Shown here: positions 9,127-16,721 of the stretch, piece by piece
How the letters are laid out: each line of letters begins with the position of its first letter
Position numbering within the stretch: the first letter of the stretch is position 1
Assembly (NCBI RefSeq): GCF_944377805.1
Contig: NZ_CALWFZ010000014.1
Span: 1 to 56,766, forward strand
Source: an uncultured Mediterraneibacter sp.
GTDB lineage: Bacteria > Bacillota > Clostridia > Lachnospirales > Lachnospiraceae
Direction of reading: 5' to 3'
DNA length: 56,766 nucleotides
Notes under the pieces: model-generated
What the model saw: only the letters and a program-made list of their open reading frames with translations
The model's database searches: none
What the model was told of the DNA's origin: nothing
Translations under genes and position numbers: made by a program

Positions 9127-9897
9127 TCAGCACACCTGCGCCTGCTCCTGAAGCTGCCCCGCGAAGAGTGTATAGATATTATTCTTTTTGATCTCAAGCT
9201 GATTCAGAATAAACTTCTTTACGAATCCATCCTCAGGTTTCGCGATGATCTCTTCGGGTTTTCCGAACTGGGCGATCTTTCCTTCATTAATAATCATCAC
9301 CCGGTTGGAAAGCGTGAGCGCTTCTTCCGGATCATGAGTCACTATGATTGTTGTAAGATTGTATTCCCTTGCAATGGCCCTGATCCTGTCTTTAATAGAT
9401 TCCTTAATCACGCCGTCCAGGGCGCTTAACGGTTCGTCAAGCAGAAGTATCTTCGGTTTCATTACCATCGTCCTGGCGAGAGCGGCTCTCTGCTTCTGAC
9501 CTCCGGAGAGCTGGCTGATCCTCTTGGAGAGATGTTCCTCCAGACCAAGGAGACTGATCAGCTCCTCCACCTCTTCTCTGGAAGATAACTCAGGATTGTT
9601 CCTGAGCCCGTATGTGATATTCTGGTATACATTGAGATTCGGAAAGAGCGCGTAGTCCTGAAAGACAATGTTGAAGCCTCTCTTTTCCATAGGTACATTC
9701 GTAATATCTCTGCCGTTAAAGATGATCTTTCCGCCGTCCGAGTCCACGATCCCGAGGATCAGATTCAGAAGTGTTGTCTTGCCGCATCCGGAGGGTCCAA
9801 GTATCGATACGATCTCTCCGTCCTCAATATTCAGACTGATCCCGGAAAGTACCGGCGTACCGTCATAACTTTTCTTTACATTTCTCAGTTCAAGCAT
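9127..9897 (-). CDS. 2-AEP ABC transporter ATP-binding protein (PhnT-like)
   Basis: The energising subunit of the importer, 256 aa. Walker A GPSGCGKTT is at 34-42, signature LSGGQKQR at 130-137, Walker B LLLDEP at 151-156, followed by the D-loop SALD and the switch His in VTHDPEEA. It belongs to the Fe3+/spermidine/2-AEP group of ATPases; the substrate is inferred from the downstream phnW-phnX. It is the first gene of the operon, about 80 nt downstream of a TATAAT promoter with a Pho-box-like repeat upstream. Confidence 0.9.
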   Translation of the reverse strand: MLELRNVKKSYDGTPVLSGISLNIEDGEIVSILGPSGCGKTTLLNLILGIVDSDGGKIIFNGRDITNVPMEKRGFNIVFQDYALFPNLNVYQNITYGLRNNPELSSREEVEELISLLGLEEHLSKRISQLSGGQKQRAALARTMVMKPKILLLDEPLSALDGVIKESIKDRIRAIAREYNLTTIIVTHDPEEALTLSNRVMIINEGKIAQFGKPEEIIAKPEDGFVKKFILNQLEIKKNNIYTLFAGQLQEQAQVC

Positions 9898-9984
9898 AAT
9901 ACTTTCTCCTCTTCACTTTTTCGTTCCAGAGTGTCCGCTGGCAGCCGGGCATCTGTCCGCGGTTCCCCTGCCTGCACGAGAAAG

Positions 9985-10051
9985 ATTATAGCTGTGATTC
10001 CGATCTGCTTTCTATCAGAAAAAAATCAAGCCTCTGTAAAGAAAATGTAAA
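9985..10051 (-). promoter_or_regulatory. Pho-box-like promoter of the 2-AEP operon
   Basis: On the minus strand TTTACA-N5-TTTACA (10051-10035) has the same 11-bp period as the pstS box. A consensus -10 TATAAT lies at 9990-9985 and no recognisable -35 precedes it, which suggests an activated promoter. The box would sit around -57 to -73, somewhat far for PhoP. The box also lies inside the terminator hairpin of the upstream rpiR gene. Confidence 0.6.
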
Positions 10052-10065
10052 CTTTACAGAGGCTT
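10019..10065 (-). terminator. Terminator of the rpiR gene
   Basis: Perfect 14-bp arms (10028-10041 and 10052-10065) around a 10-nt loop, followed on the minus strand by seven T residues (10025-10019). It lies 24 bp after the stop of the RpiR-family gene and overlaps the Pho-box-like repeat of the next operon. Confidence 0.85.
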
Positions 10066-10080
10066 AACATAGTTTAAGCT

Positions 10081-10093
10081 GTAGATTTTCTAC
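10081..10093. promoter_or_regulatory. Palindrome GTAGA-N3-TCTAC at the rpiR stop codon (candidate operator)
   Basis: The palindrome GTAGATTTTCTAC spans the rpiR stop codon upstream of the 2-AEP operon. The same GTAGA-N3-TCTAC core occurs at 10987-10999 just before the rpiR start. A pair of identical sites flanking a regulator gene suggests operators for that regulator; this is inference. Confidence 0.45.
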
Positions 10094-10977
10094 TGTTTTG
10101 TGCGATAGTCATACGCCTTCCCGCGCACGACTTTTTCACATCTGTTCAACTGTCCCGCATAATGGTCATAATCTGTAGAGATAATCCCCATATAGATCAT
10201 ATCTACAAGGAGGATCTGCGTGGATCTGGAGAAAATCGCATTGCCGTAAAAGGTCTGATCCTGACCTGTCAGGATCAGAATATCTGCGTATCTGCTGATC
10301 GTAGATTCTTTAAAATTCGTAACCGCGATCGTTCGCGCTCCCGCCTTTTTTGCCGAGCGCATTGCATCCACCGTATCCTTTGACTCACCTGAATATGAGA
10401 TCCCAACGGCCACGTCCCCGTCGGTAAGCCGCCCTGCCGCGATCTGCTGTAAATAGCAGTCCGTAAAATGTCGGCAGGGAAGCCCCAGATACAGAAGTTT
10501 TGTCAGAAGATCCTGCGCCATGACCTCAGAGTTCTCCACCCCATATATGTCGATCAGACGTGCGTTTTTCAAAGCGTCTATTACCCGTTGAAATGTCTTT
10601 CCTGAAAAATTCTTCAGCGTATCCTTGAGCATACGCTCTGTCGTCATCGTCACGCTGACCGGGATCTCGTCGAGGGAGGCCTTTGCATCCAGCGTATAGC
10701 CGTACATGAGCTGGGAGTATCCATCCTCCTCACTGCTCTCTGCTTTGGCCAGTTCTGCCACAAGCTGATAACGGAAATCTCTGTACCCTTCAAATCCCGC
10801 TGCCTTAAGCATACGAAGCACTGTGGGCTGGCTTACTTTTGCTTCTTTAGCCAGACGGTCCAGCGGAAGCGCTGACGCCTGATCTATGTGCTCCAGTATA
10901 TAGTCTGCCGCCTGTTTCTCTGATTTTCTCAGATCCGCATATGCGGATTCAATCTGTGTTGTAATGCTGTTTTTCAT
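10090..10977 (-). CDS. MurR/RpiR family transcriptional regulator (HTH plus SIS domain)
   Basis: 295 aa. An N-terminal HTH_6 domain occupies residues about 1-80, with recognition segment AKEAKVSQPTVLRMLKAAGF. A C-terminal SIS sugar-phosphate-binding domain follows (about 125-260), with GVENSEVMAQ and AVGISYSGESKDT. Such regulators sense phosphosugars or related phosphorylated ligands. Upstream lies glmS and downstream the 2-AEP operon, and candidate operators flank the gene on both sides. Control of the 2-AEP genes is therefore plausible but not shown; glmS or itself are alternatives. Confidence 0.9.
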   Translation of the reverse strand: MKNSITTQIESAYADLRKSEKQAADYILEHIDQASALPLDRLAKEAKVSQPTVLRMLKAAGFEGYRDFRYQLVAELAKAESSEEDGYSQLMYGYTLDAKASLDEIPVSVTMTTERMLKDTLKNFSGKTFQRVIDALKNARLIDIYGVENSEVMAQDLLTKLLYLGLPCRHFTDCYLQQIAAGRLTDGDVAVGISYSGESKDTVDAMRSAKKAGARTIAVTNFKESTISRYADILILTGQDQTFYGNAIFSRSTQILLVDMIYMGIISTDYDHYAGQLNRCEKVVRGKAYDYRTKQ

Positions 10978-10984
10978 AATCTCT

Positions 10985-11001
10985 TTGTAGATTCTCTACA
11001 A
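10985..11001. promoter_or_regulatory. Palindrome TTGTAGA-N3-TCTACAA before rpiR (candidate operator)
   Basis: Perfect 7-bp arms with a 3-nt centre, placed in the 5' leader of rpiR 8 bp upstream of its start codon, where bound protein would block elongation or ribosome access. It shares its core with the site at 10081-10093. Autoregulation by the RpiR protein is inferred. Confidence 0.5.
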
Positions 11002-11055
11002 AAATCCCCTCCGCCATAATATCGTACTTGTCTAACGACATTATAGCAGAGGGGA
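11000..11055 (-). terminator. Terminator of glmS, containing a possible rpiR promoter
   Basis: A long imperfect hairpin with 21-nt arms at 11005-11025 and 11035-11055 (a few mismatches) and a 9-nt loop, followed by T5 (11004-11000) on the minus strand. The ascending arm contains TGCTATAAT, an extended -10 sequence (TATAAT at 11045-11040). It may therefore double as the promoter of rpiR, for which I see no other good candidate. Confidence 0.75.
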
Positions 11056-11094
11056 AAACAGATCACATAATTTAATTTGTTAAATGTTTGTAAA

Positions 11095-12933
11095 TCACTC
11101 TACTGTAACGGATTTTGCCAGGTTTCTCGGTTTGTCTACATCCAGGCCTTTTGCGACGCTCACATAGTATCCCATCAGCTGAAGGGGCACGATAGCAAGA
11201 CTTGTCATAAAGTAGGATTCTGTCTTCGGCACATACACAGAGAAATCCGCCGTATCTTCTATATTGTAGTTCCCGTAAGTGGTCAGGCCCATAAGATAAG
11301 CGCCGCGGCTCTTCACCTCCACCATATTGCTCAGCGTCTTTTCAAAAAGCTCGCTCTGAGTCAGGACCCCGATCACAAGAATGCCCTTCTCCACAAGGCT
11401 GATCGGGCCGTGTTTGAGTTCGCCTGCCGCATACGCTTCAGAGTGGATATAGCTGATCTCCTTCATCTTCAGGCTTCCCTCCAGGCTGATTGCATAGTCG
11501 AGCCCGCGCCCGATAAAGAAAATGTCTTTCGCGTTTGCGTACTTACTTGCAAACCACTGGAGCCGCTCTTTATCATCCAGTGTTTTCTGGATTTTCTCCG
11601 GAAGAGTCTCCATCTCCTTTAAAAGTTCCGCGTAGCGGGCATCGTCAATCTTCTCTTTCACTTTCGCCGACTGGATGGCAATCAGGTACATGGCGATAAG
11701 CTGCGTGCTGTACGCCTTTGTCGTTGCCACAGAGATCTCGGGGCCCGCGTAAGTGTACAGAATGTAATCGCTCTCTCTGGCAATGCTGGAACCCACGACA
11801 TTTACAATGCCAAGCACCGGCACTCCCCGTTCTGAGGACAGTCTGAGCGCCGCCAGACTGTCCGCTGTCTCACCGGACTGGGAGACAACGATGATTAAGG
11901 AGTTCGGCGCAATGATCGGGTTGCGGTATCGGAATTCGGATGCCAGATCCACTTCCACCGGAACTCCCGCCAGGTCCTCTAAGACATATTTTCCTGCCAT
12001 CCCCACATGGTAGGCTGATCCGCACGCCACAATATAGATGCGTTCCAGAGACTTCATAACATCATCGGTAAGTCCTACTTCTGAAAAGTCAATGGCACCG
12101 TCTTTTACATACGCGCCGATCATATCCTGCACGGCTTTCGGCTGCTCGTGGATCTCCTTTAGCATGAAATGCTCATATCCGCCTTTTTCCGCGGATTCGG
12201 CATCCCATTTGATCTCTACCAGTTCCTTCTGGATCTCTTCACGGTCGATATTATAAAAATGAACTTCATCAGCGGTCAGCTCTGCGATCTCAAGATTGTC
12301 AATGTAATAGACATTCCTTGTCTTATCCAGAATCGCAGGCACATCAGAAGCGATAAGACTGCCTTTGGTGTTTGTTCCGATAATAAGCGGACTGTCTTTG
12401 CGCGCCGCATATAATTTGCCCGGGTGATCGTGGAACATCACGCCAAAGGCGTAGGAACCTCTGACGCGCAGCATCGTTCTTGTGAGTGCTTCCAGCGGAG
12501 TTCCCGTCTTCTTATAGTAATAATCAACCAGCTTCACGGCAATTTCCGTATCAGTCTGGGAATAGAACGTATATCCGGATCTGACCAGCTTATCTTTGAG
12601 TTCCTGATAATTCTCGATAATTCCGTTATGTACCAGCACCACAGACTGGTCATCCGTGCAGTGCGGGTGAGCATTATTCTCTGAAGGCTCTCCGTGGGTA
12701 GCCCAGCGCGTATGGCCGATTCCGCATGTTCCCTTCACGCTCTTGCCATTGTCCGTCTTCTCTGCGAGGATCTTTAAACGCCCTTTTGCCTTGACAACGG
12801 AAATCTTTCCGGACTTGTCATTGCGGACTGCGATTCCCGCTGAGTCATAGCCTCTGTACTCAAGCCTTGAGAGACCTTTCAGAAGAATCGGCGCCGCCTG
12901 TTCTTCCCCCACATATCCAACGATTCCACACAT
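11095..12933 (-). CDS. glmS: Glutamine-fructose-6-phosphate transaminase (isomerizing)
   Basis: Makes glucosamine-6-phosphate from fructose-6-phosphate and glutamine, the entry to peptidoglycan amino sugars. 612 aa. The glutaminase domain begins MCGIVGYVG with Cys2 as nucleophile. Two SIS domains follow, with GCGSAYH-like ACGSAYHVG and SQSGETADS, and then KELKHGPISL-type AAGELKHGPISL. The C-terminus LAKSVTVE is the family's conserved end. A single gene behind its own promoter, with only about 85 nt of leader and no glmS ribozyme. Confidence 0.98.
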   Translation of the reverse strand: MCGIVGYVGEEQAAPILLKGLSRLEYRGYDSAGIAVRNDKSGKISVVKAKGRLKILAEKTDNGKSVKGTCGIGHTRWATHGEPSENNAHPHCTDDQSVVLVHNGIIENYQELKDKLVRSGYTFYSQTDTEIAVKLVDYYYKKTGTPLEALTRTMLRVRGSYAFGVMFHDHPGKLYAARKDSPLIIGTNTKGSLIASDVPAILDKTRNVYYIDNLEIAELTADEVHFYNIDREEIQKELVEIKWDAESAEKGGYEHFMLKEIHEQPKAVQDMIGAYVKDGAIDFSEVGLTDDVMKSLERIYIVACGSAYHVGMAGKYVLEDLAGVPVEVDLASEFRYRNPIIAPNSLIIVVSQSGETADSLAALRLSSERGVPVLGIVNVVGSSIARESDYILYTYAGPEISVATTKAYSTQLIAMYLIAIQSAKVKEKIDDARYAELLKEMETLPEKIQKTLDDKERLQWFASKYANAKDIFFIGRGLDYAISLEGSLKMKEISYIHSEAYAAGELKHGPISLVEKGILVIGVLTQSELFEKTLSNMVEVKSRGAYLMGLTTYGNYNIEDTADFSVYVPKTESYFMTSLAIVPLQLMGYYVSVAKGLDVDKPRNLAKSVTVE

Positions 12934-12976
12934 ATTTTCATACTCCTCCTTCGCTGCGTATCATCCATTTTCTGTA

Positions 12977-13011
12977 TATAATTCGTGGTCTATGATACCA
13001 TTAATAAAATA
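12977..13011 (-). promoter_or_regulatory. Promoter of glmS
   Basis: On the minus strand TTGACA, an 18-bp spacer and TATCAT precede glmS, with the -35 inside the AT-rich stretch after the spoVAE terminator. A vegetative sigma-A type. The leader is too short for the large glmS ribozyme fold. Confidence 0.6.
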
Positions 13012-13023
13012 TGCCTGTCAACT

Positions 13024-13050
13024 AAATAAAATGCGCCTGTCGGAGGGCGC
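13024..13050 (-). terminator. Terminator of the spoVAD-spoVAE unit
   Basis: Stem GCGCC/GGCGC (13033-13037 and 13046-13050) with an 8-nt loop, followed on the minus strand by ATTTTATTT. It begins 6 bp after the spoVAE stop. The stem is short but GC-rich. Confidence 0.6.
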
Positions 13051-13055
13051 GCCAG

Positions 13056-13412
13056 CTACTTCTTCATCTTCGGATCAAAGATGAAAGACGCAATATATCC
13101 GAAGATCAGCGCCGCGGAGATTCCCACCGCGCTTGCCTTAAATCCTCCCATGAAGATTCCCAGAAATCCGTTTTGATCTACCGCTTCTTTGACTCCCTTC
13201 CACAGGAGGTTGCCGAATCCAAGCAGGGGCACGCTCGCCCCCGATCCCGCCATATCCTGAAACGGCTGGTATATCCCGCAGAATCCCAGCACAGCTCCCG
13301 TACATACGAGCAGCACCATAATACGACCCGGCATCAGCTTTGTCCGATCCACAAGGATCTGCACCAGAGCGCAGATCGCTCCTCCGACTAAAAATGCTGT
13401 AATATATTCCAT
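13056..13412 (-). CDS. spoVAE: Stage V sporulation protein AE
   Basis: A 118-aa integral membrane protein of the spore inner membrane, part of the SpoVA channel that moves Ca-dipicolinate into the forespore and out at germination. Several hydrophobic helices are present, and the conserved segment ASVPLLGFGNLLWKGV fits SpoVAE(b). It follows spoVAD by 37 bp in the same direction, as in other endospore formers. Confidence 0.93.
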   Translation of the reverse strand: MEYITAFLVGGAICALVQILVDRTKLMPGRIMVLLVCTGAVLGFCGIYQPFQDMAGSGASVPLLGFGNLLWKGVKEAVDQNGFLGIFMGGFKASAVGISAALIFGYIASFIFDPKMKK

Positions 13413-13449
13413 CTCTTTTCTCCTTTCACCTTTTGCCCTTTAGGAATCG

Positions 13450-14526
13450 TTATTCAAAATGTTCCAGTACAATCCCGTGTGCAATGCCTGGAACGCTTGC
13501 TCCTTCATTGTAGCTTACTGTTGACATCAGAGCTCCCGTGGGTACGAAGAGTACTCGTTTCCACTCCCCTTTCTCCAGCTTCGGAAGGACAAAAGACGCC
13601 AGAGTGACCGCTGCGCAGCCACAGCCGCTTCCTCCTGCGTGGGTGTCCTGCGCCTCCCGGTCATAGATCGTCATCCCGCAGTCGAGATGGTTCTTGTACA
13701 GATTGTGCCCCTCCTTTTGGACAAGATCTAAGAGAATGGACTGACCTACATATCCCAGATCACCCGTTATAATCCGGTCATAGTCTGATTCATCTCTCGA
13801 CATATCCTCAAAATTGGCAAGTATTGTATCCATAGCGGCAGGAGCCATACACGCTCCCATATTCTGAGAGTCCTTCAGACCATAATCCACAATCTTCCCC
13901 ACAGTAACACCTGTAATCCGGACATGGTGAAATGGAGCAGCTGTTCCCGTATCTCCGTCGTCTCCGTCAGCCGGCCCGTCTTCGCCGCAGTTGTGTCCTG
14001 CCACAAGGAAAGCTCCGCTTCCGGTCACCGTCCAGTGGGCGGACAATGGGCGCTGGCTGGCGTATCCGAGAGGGAAGCGAAATTCCTTCTCCGCGCTTCC
14101 GAAATGGCTGGACGTTACCGCCAGCATATAGTTCCCATATCCTGCCGCCGCGCTCATGGCAGCCAGCGCGAGCGCTTCCCCTGAGGTGGAGCACGCCCCG
14201 TACAGCCCAAACATCGGAATGTTCAGCTCTTCCACCCCCATAGAAGTAGCGATTCCCTGACGCAGCAGATCTCCCCCGAACAGATACCGGATCTCCTCCG
14301 CTCTTACATGAGCCTTTCCTACAGCAAGCACGCAGGCTTCTTTCTGCATTGTACTCTCGGCTTCCTCCCATGTCTGCATACCAAAAAGATCGTCCTGGCC
14401 GCAAACATCAAAAAGTTTTCCAAGCGGCCCCTCCGCTTCCTTGCTCCCGACAACGGAAGCTGCGCTTATCAGTCTCGGCGCTTTTTCAAACATCAGGCTT
14501 TGCTTTCCTTTTGTCATCTGACACAT
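13450..14526 (-). CDS. spoVAD: Stage V sporulation protein AD
   Basis: A thiolase-fold protein that binds dipicolinic acid on the spore inner membrane as part of the SpoVA complex. About 358 aa from the ATG at 14526, chosen because GAGG lies 9 nt before it; an ATG at 14541 is possible but has no ribosome site. Diagnostic stretches are FGLYGACSTSGEALALAA, SSHFGSAEKEFRFPLGY and the C-terminal half with DCGMTIYDR and GGSGCGC. Expression in the forespore is expected; a weak sigma-G-like candidate exists upstream but I could not settle it. Confidence 0.94.
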   Translation of the reverse strand: MCQMTKGKQSLMFEKAPRLISAASVVGSKEAEGPLGKLFDVCGQDDLFGMQTWEEAESTMQKEACVLAVGKAHVRAEEIRYLFGGDLLRQGIATSMGVEELNIPMFGLYGACSTSGEALALAAMSAAAGYGNYMLAVTSSHFGSAEKEFRFPLGYASQRPLSAHWTVTGSGAFLVAGHNCGEDGPADGDDGDTGTAAPFHHVRITGVTVGKIVDYGLKDSQNMGACMAPAAMDTILANFEDMSRDESDYDRIITGDLGYVGQSILLDLVQKEGHNLYKNHLDCGMTIYDREAQDTHAGGSGCGCAAVTLASFVLPKLEKGEWKRVLFVPTGALMSTVSYNEGASVPGIAHGIVLEHFE

Positions 14527-14579
14527 AAACAATATCCTCATTTCCTGTATATTTACCAGTTACTACCGCCATATATCAT

Positions 14580-14605
14580 CCGGCGATAAACACATTATCC
14601 GCCGG
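14580..14605. repeat. Inverted repeat between spoVAD and spoVAC
   Basis: CCGGCGATAA (14580-14589) and TTATCCGCCGG (14595-14605) pair with one bulged base around a 5-nt loop. It lies in the 5' region of spoVAD, upstream of the spoVAC promoter. It could be an operator or a leader hairpin; no function is claimed. Confidence 0.4.
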
Positions 14606-14633
14606 TTTTATGAAAAATATGTATCAAATTGAC

Positions 14634-14662
14634 GCATATTTGCCGGGAAAAGAAAGATACTA
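14634..14662 (+). promoter_or_regulatory. Sigma-G-type promoter of spoVAC
   Basis: GCATA at 14634-14638, a 17-bp spacer and GATACTA at 14656-14662. These fit the forespore sigma-G pattern (GHATR, 17-18 bp, CATWMTA), except for G at the first -10 position. The identical -10 heptamer and spacing occur ahead of spoVT. The leader to the ATG at 14698 is about 30 nt and contains AAAGGAGG. Confidence 0.65.
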
Positions 14663-14697
14663 ACAAAAAATAATCAAAGGAGGCGCCGTACAGATAA

Positions 14698-15159
14698 ATG
14701 GATAAAATAGAGCGCTTAAAACAGAAAAAGCAATATGAAAAATATGTAAAAGAAAAAACACCCAGACACAATGTCTGGGTGAATATGCTCAAAGCATTCG
14801 TGCTGGGAGGACTGATCTGCTGTCTGGGACAGGTGATCTTTCACTACTGTGAACTGCGGGGACTCGATCAGAATATGTGCGGAAGCTGGACGTCCATGAC
14901 ACTGGTACTGCTCAGTGTGATTTTAACCGGAACCGGTATCTATCCCAGACTGGCAAAGTGGGGAGGAGCAGGCGCTCTCGTTCCTATCACAGGCTTCGCC
15001 AACTCAGTGGCCGCCCCGGCAATCGAGTATAAAAAAGAAGGTCAGGTGTTCGGGATCGGATGCAAGATATTCACCATCGCCGGCCCTGTGATCCTCTATG
15101 GAATCTTCACAAGCTGGGCGCTGGGACTCATCTACTGGATCGGCACGCTGTTCGCGTGA
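14698..15159 (+). CDS. spoVAC: Stage V sporulation protein AC
   Basis: A 153-aa membrane protein of the SpoVA complex, proposed elsewhere to act as a mechanosensitive channel for dipicolinate release. It has a charged N-terminal segment (residues 1-25) and about four hydrophobic helices. It carries GGAGALVPITGFANSVAAPAIEYKKEG, which is diagnostic for SpoVAC. Oddly it is transcribed away from spoVAD and spoVAE, whereas these genes usually form one spoVAC-AD-AE operon. It is preceded by AAAGGAGG and a sigma-G-like promoter. Confidence 0.95.
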   Translation: MDKIERLKQKKQYEKYVKEKTPRHNVWVNMLKAFVLGGLICCLGQVIFHYCELRGLDQNMCGSWTSMTLVLLSVILTGTGIYPRLAKWGGAGALVPITGFANSVAAPAIEYKKEGQVFGIGCKIFTIAGPVILYGIFTSWALGLIYWIGTLFA

Positions 15160-15195
15160 CCTTCCGACTATTCTCTTCCGGGCGGAGCAGGAGCG

Positions 15196-16686
15196 CTACC
15201 GCCCATACAGCTTCGTCACCCTGGCGATCTCTTTCACCACCGCTTTATCAAACTGCCCTTTCTTCATTCGCCACGTCCAGTTTCCTCCAAGTGTGGACGG
15301 CGTATTGATGCGCGCCTCACTTCCGAGGTTTAAATAATCCTGCATGGGAATGACGCACAGATCCGCCACACTGCTCATCGCCATTGCGATAAAGTCTTTT
15401 GTCAGGGAATCTTCATCCAGGCGGGATTTGCACATATACTCTTTGGCAAAATCCCTCGCGTCCCTTCCCACTGCGTGGTACCATCCCCTTGTCGTATCAT
15501 TGTCATGGGTGCCGGTATAGACTACGCAGTTTGTCGGATATGTGTGTGGCAGATAGTTGGACGACTCGCGGGCATCAAATGCGAACTGGAGTACTTTCAT
15601 TCCCGGAAAACCGCTGTCTTTTAACAGTTTCAGGACACTTGGCGTAAGAAATCCCAGGTCTTCCGCAATAATCTCAGGTCTGCCCAGACGCTTTTCAATG
15701 GCGCAAAACAGATCCATCCCAGGCCCCGGCATCCATTTTCCGTTGACAGCAGTATCATCCCCATAAGGAATTGCGTAATACTCATCGAATCCACGGAAAT
15801 GATCGATACGCACCACGTCATAGAGCTTAAAACAGTATTCAATCCGCTTAATCCACCACTCATATCCCGTTTTCTTGTGATATTCCCAGTTATAAAGCGG
15901 ATTGCCCCAGAGCTGTCCGGTAGCGGAAAACGCGTCCGGCGGGCATCCTGCCACTCCGGTTGGTTCGTTGTTCTCATCGAACTGGAACATCCCGGGTGCC
16001 GCCCATGTATCCGCGCTGTCAAACGCAACATAGATCGGGATGTCCCCGATGATCTGAATACCGTTTTTATTCGCATATGCATGTAATTTCTTCCACTGTC
16101 TGTCAAATTCATACTGCTGAAATTTATAAAAACCGATCTCTTCCGAAAGTTCTTTTCGGGCGGACATAAGCGTCCTCTCATCTCTGTTCTTAAGCGGCGC
16201 CTCCCACTCACTCCAGCTCGCGCCGCCGTTTTGATCCTTCACAGCCATATAGAGACTGTAGTCGTCCAGCCAGAACGCCTGGTCTGTCACAAATGTTACA
16301 TAGTCTTTTCTGTCCTCTCCCCCGTTTTTTTTAAAACGGTCATATGCTTTTTTGAGCACTTTAAAACGGGAGTGATATATCTTCTCATAGTCAATGCACT
16401 CTTCCCGGTCTCCGTAATCATACTCTCCACACTCCTTTTTCGTCAGGAGCCCTTCTCTGATCAGGGTCTTCAGATCAATAAAATACGGGTTTCCGGCAAA
16501 TGTGGAGAAAGACTGGTACGGGGAATCCCCGTAACCAGTCGGTCCAAGCGGAAGTATCTGCCAGTAACTCTGGCCCGCCTCTTTTAACATATCCACAAAC
16601 TTGTACGCATCCTTTGAGAAACACCCGATTCCGTACTTTGACGGCAGGGAAAATATCGGTAATAAAACTCCGCCTGCTCTTTTCAT
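15196..16686 (-). CDS. malQ: 4-alpha-glucanotransferase (amylomaltase)
   Basis: A GH77 enzyme that transfers glucan segments between maltooligosaccharides, producing glucose and longer chains for phosphorolysis. At 496 aa it has the normal length. It shows RAGGVLLPIFSLPSKYGIGCF at the N-terminus, the catalytic-region motif VVRIDHFRGFDEYYAIP (nucleophile Asp), IIAEDLGFL (acid/base Glu) and YTGTHDNDTTRGWY. It lies 35 bp downstream of glycogen phosphorylase, so one glucan operon is likely. It converges on spoVAC with only 36 bp between them. Confidence 0.96.
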   Translation of the reverse strand: MKRAGGVLLPIFSLPSKYGIGCFSKDAYKFVDMLKEAGQSYWQILPLGPTGYGDSPYQSFSTFAGNPYFIDLKTLIREGLLTKKECGEYDYGDREECIDYEKIYHSRFKVLKKAYDRFKKNGGEDRKDYVTFVTDQAFWLDDYSLYMAVKDQNGGASWSEWEAPLKNRDERTLMSARKELSEEIGFYKFQQYEFDRQWKKLHAYANKNGIQIIGDIPIYVAFDSADTWAAPGMFQFDENNEPTGVAGCPPDAFSATGQLWGNPLYNWEYHKKTGYEWWIKRIEYCFKLYDVVRIDHFRGFDEYYAIPYGDDTAVNGKWMPGPGMDLFCAIEKRLGRPEIIAEDLGFLTPSVLKLLKDSGFPGMKVLQFAFDARESSNYLPHTYPTNCVVYTGTHDNDTTRGWYHAVGRDARDFAKEYMCKSRLDEDSLTKDFIAMAMSSVADLCVIPMQDYLNLGSEARINTPSTLGGNWTWRMKKGQFDKAVVKEIARVTKLYGR

Positions 16687-16721
16687 TCTCTCCTCCTTCC
16701 GGCTTCACGCCGGTATATATA

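Noticed and set aside
9114-9197. N-terminal extension of 28 residues on the permease-binding protein fusion
   Set aside because: It overlaps the end of the ATPase gene, is basic and non-hydrophobic, and the ATG at 9113 has a clear ribosome site and the expected permease N-terminus.
12934-13055. glmS ribozyme upstream of glmS
   Set aside because: A promoter and the spoVAE terminator fill the gap and leave only about 85 nt of leader, and I could not see the ribozyme core.
15180-15204. GGGCGG/CCGCCC pair between spoVAC and malQ as a terminator
   Set aside because: It overlaps the malQ stop, has a long loop and no T-run on either strand.
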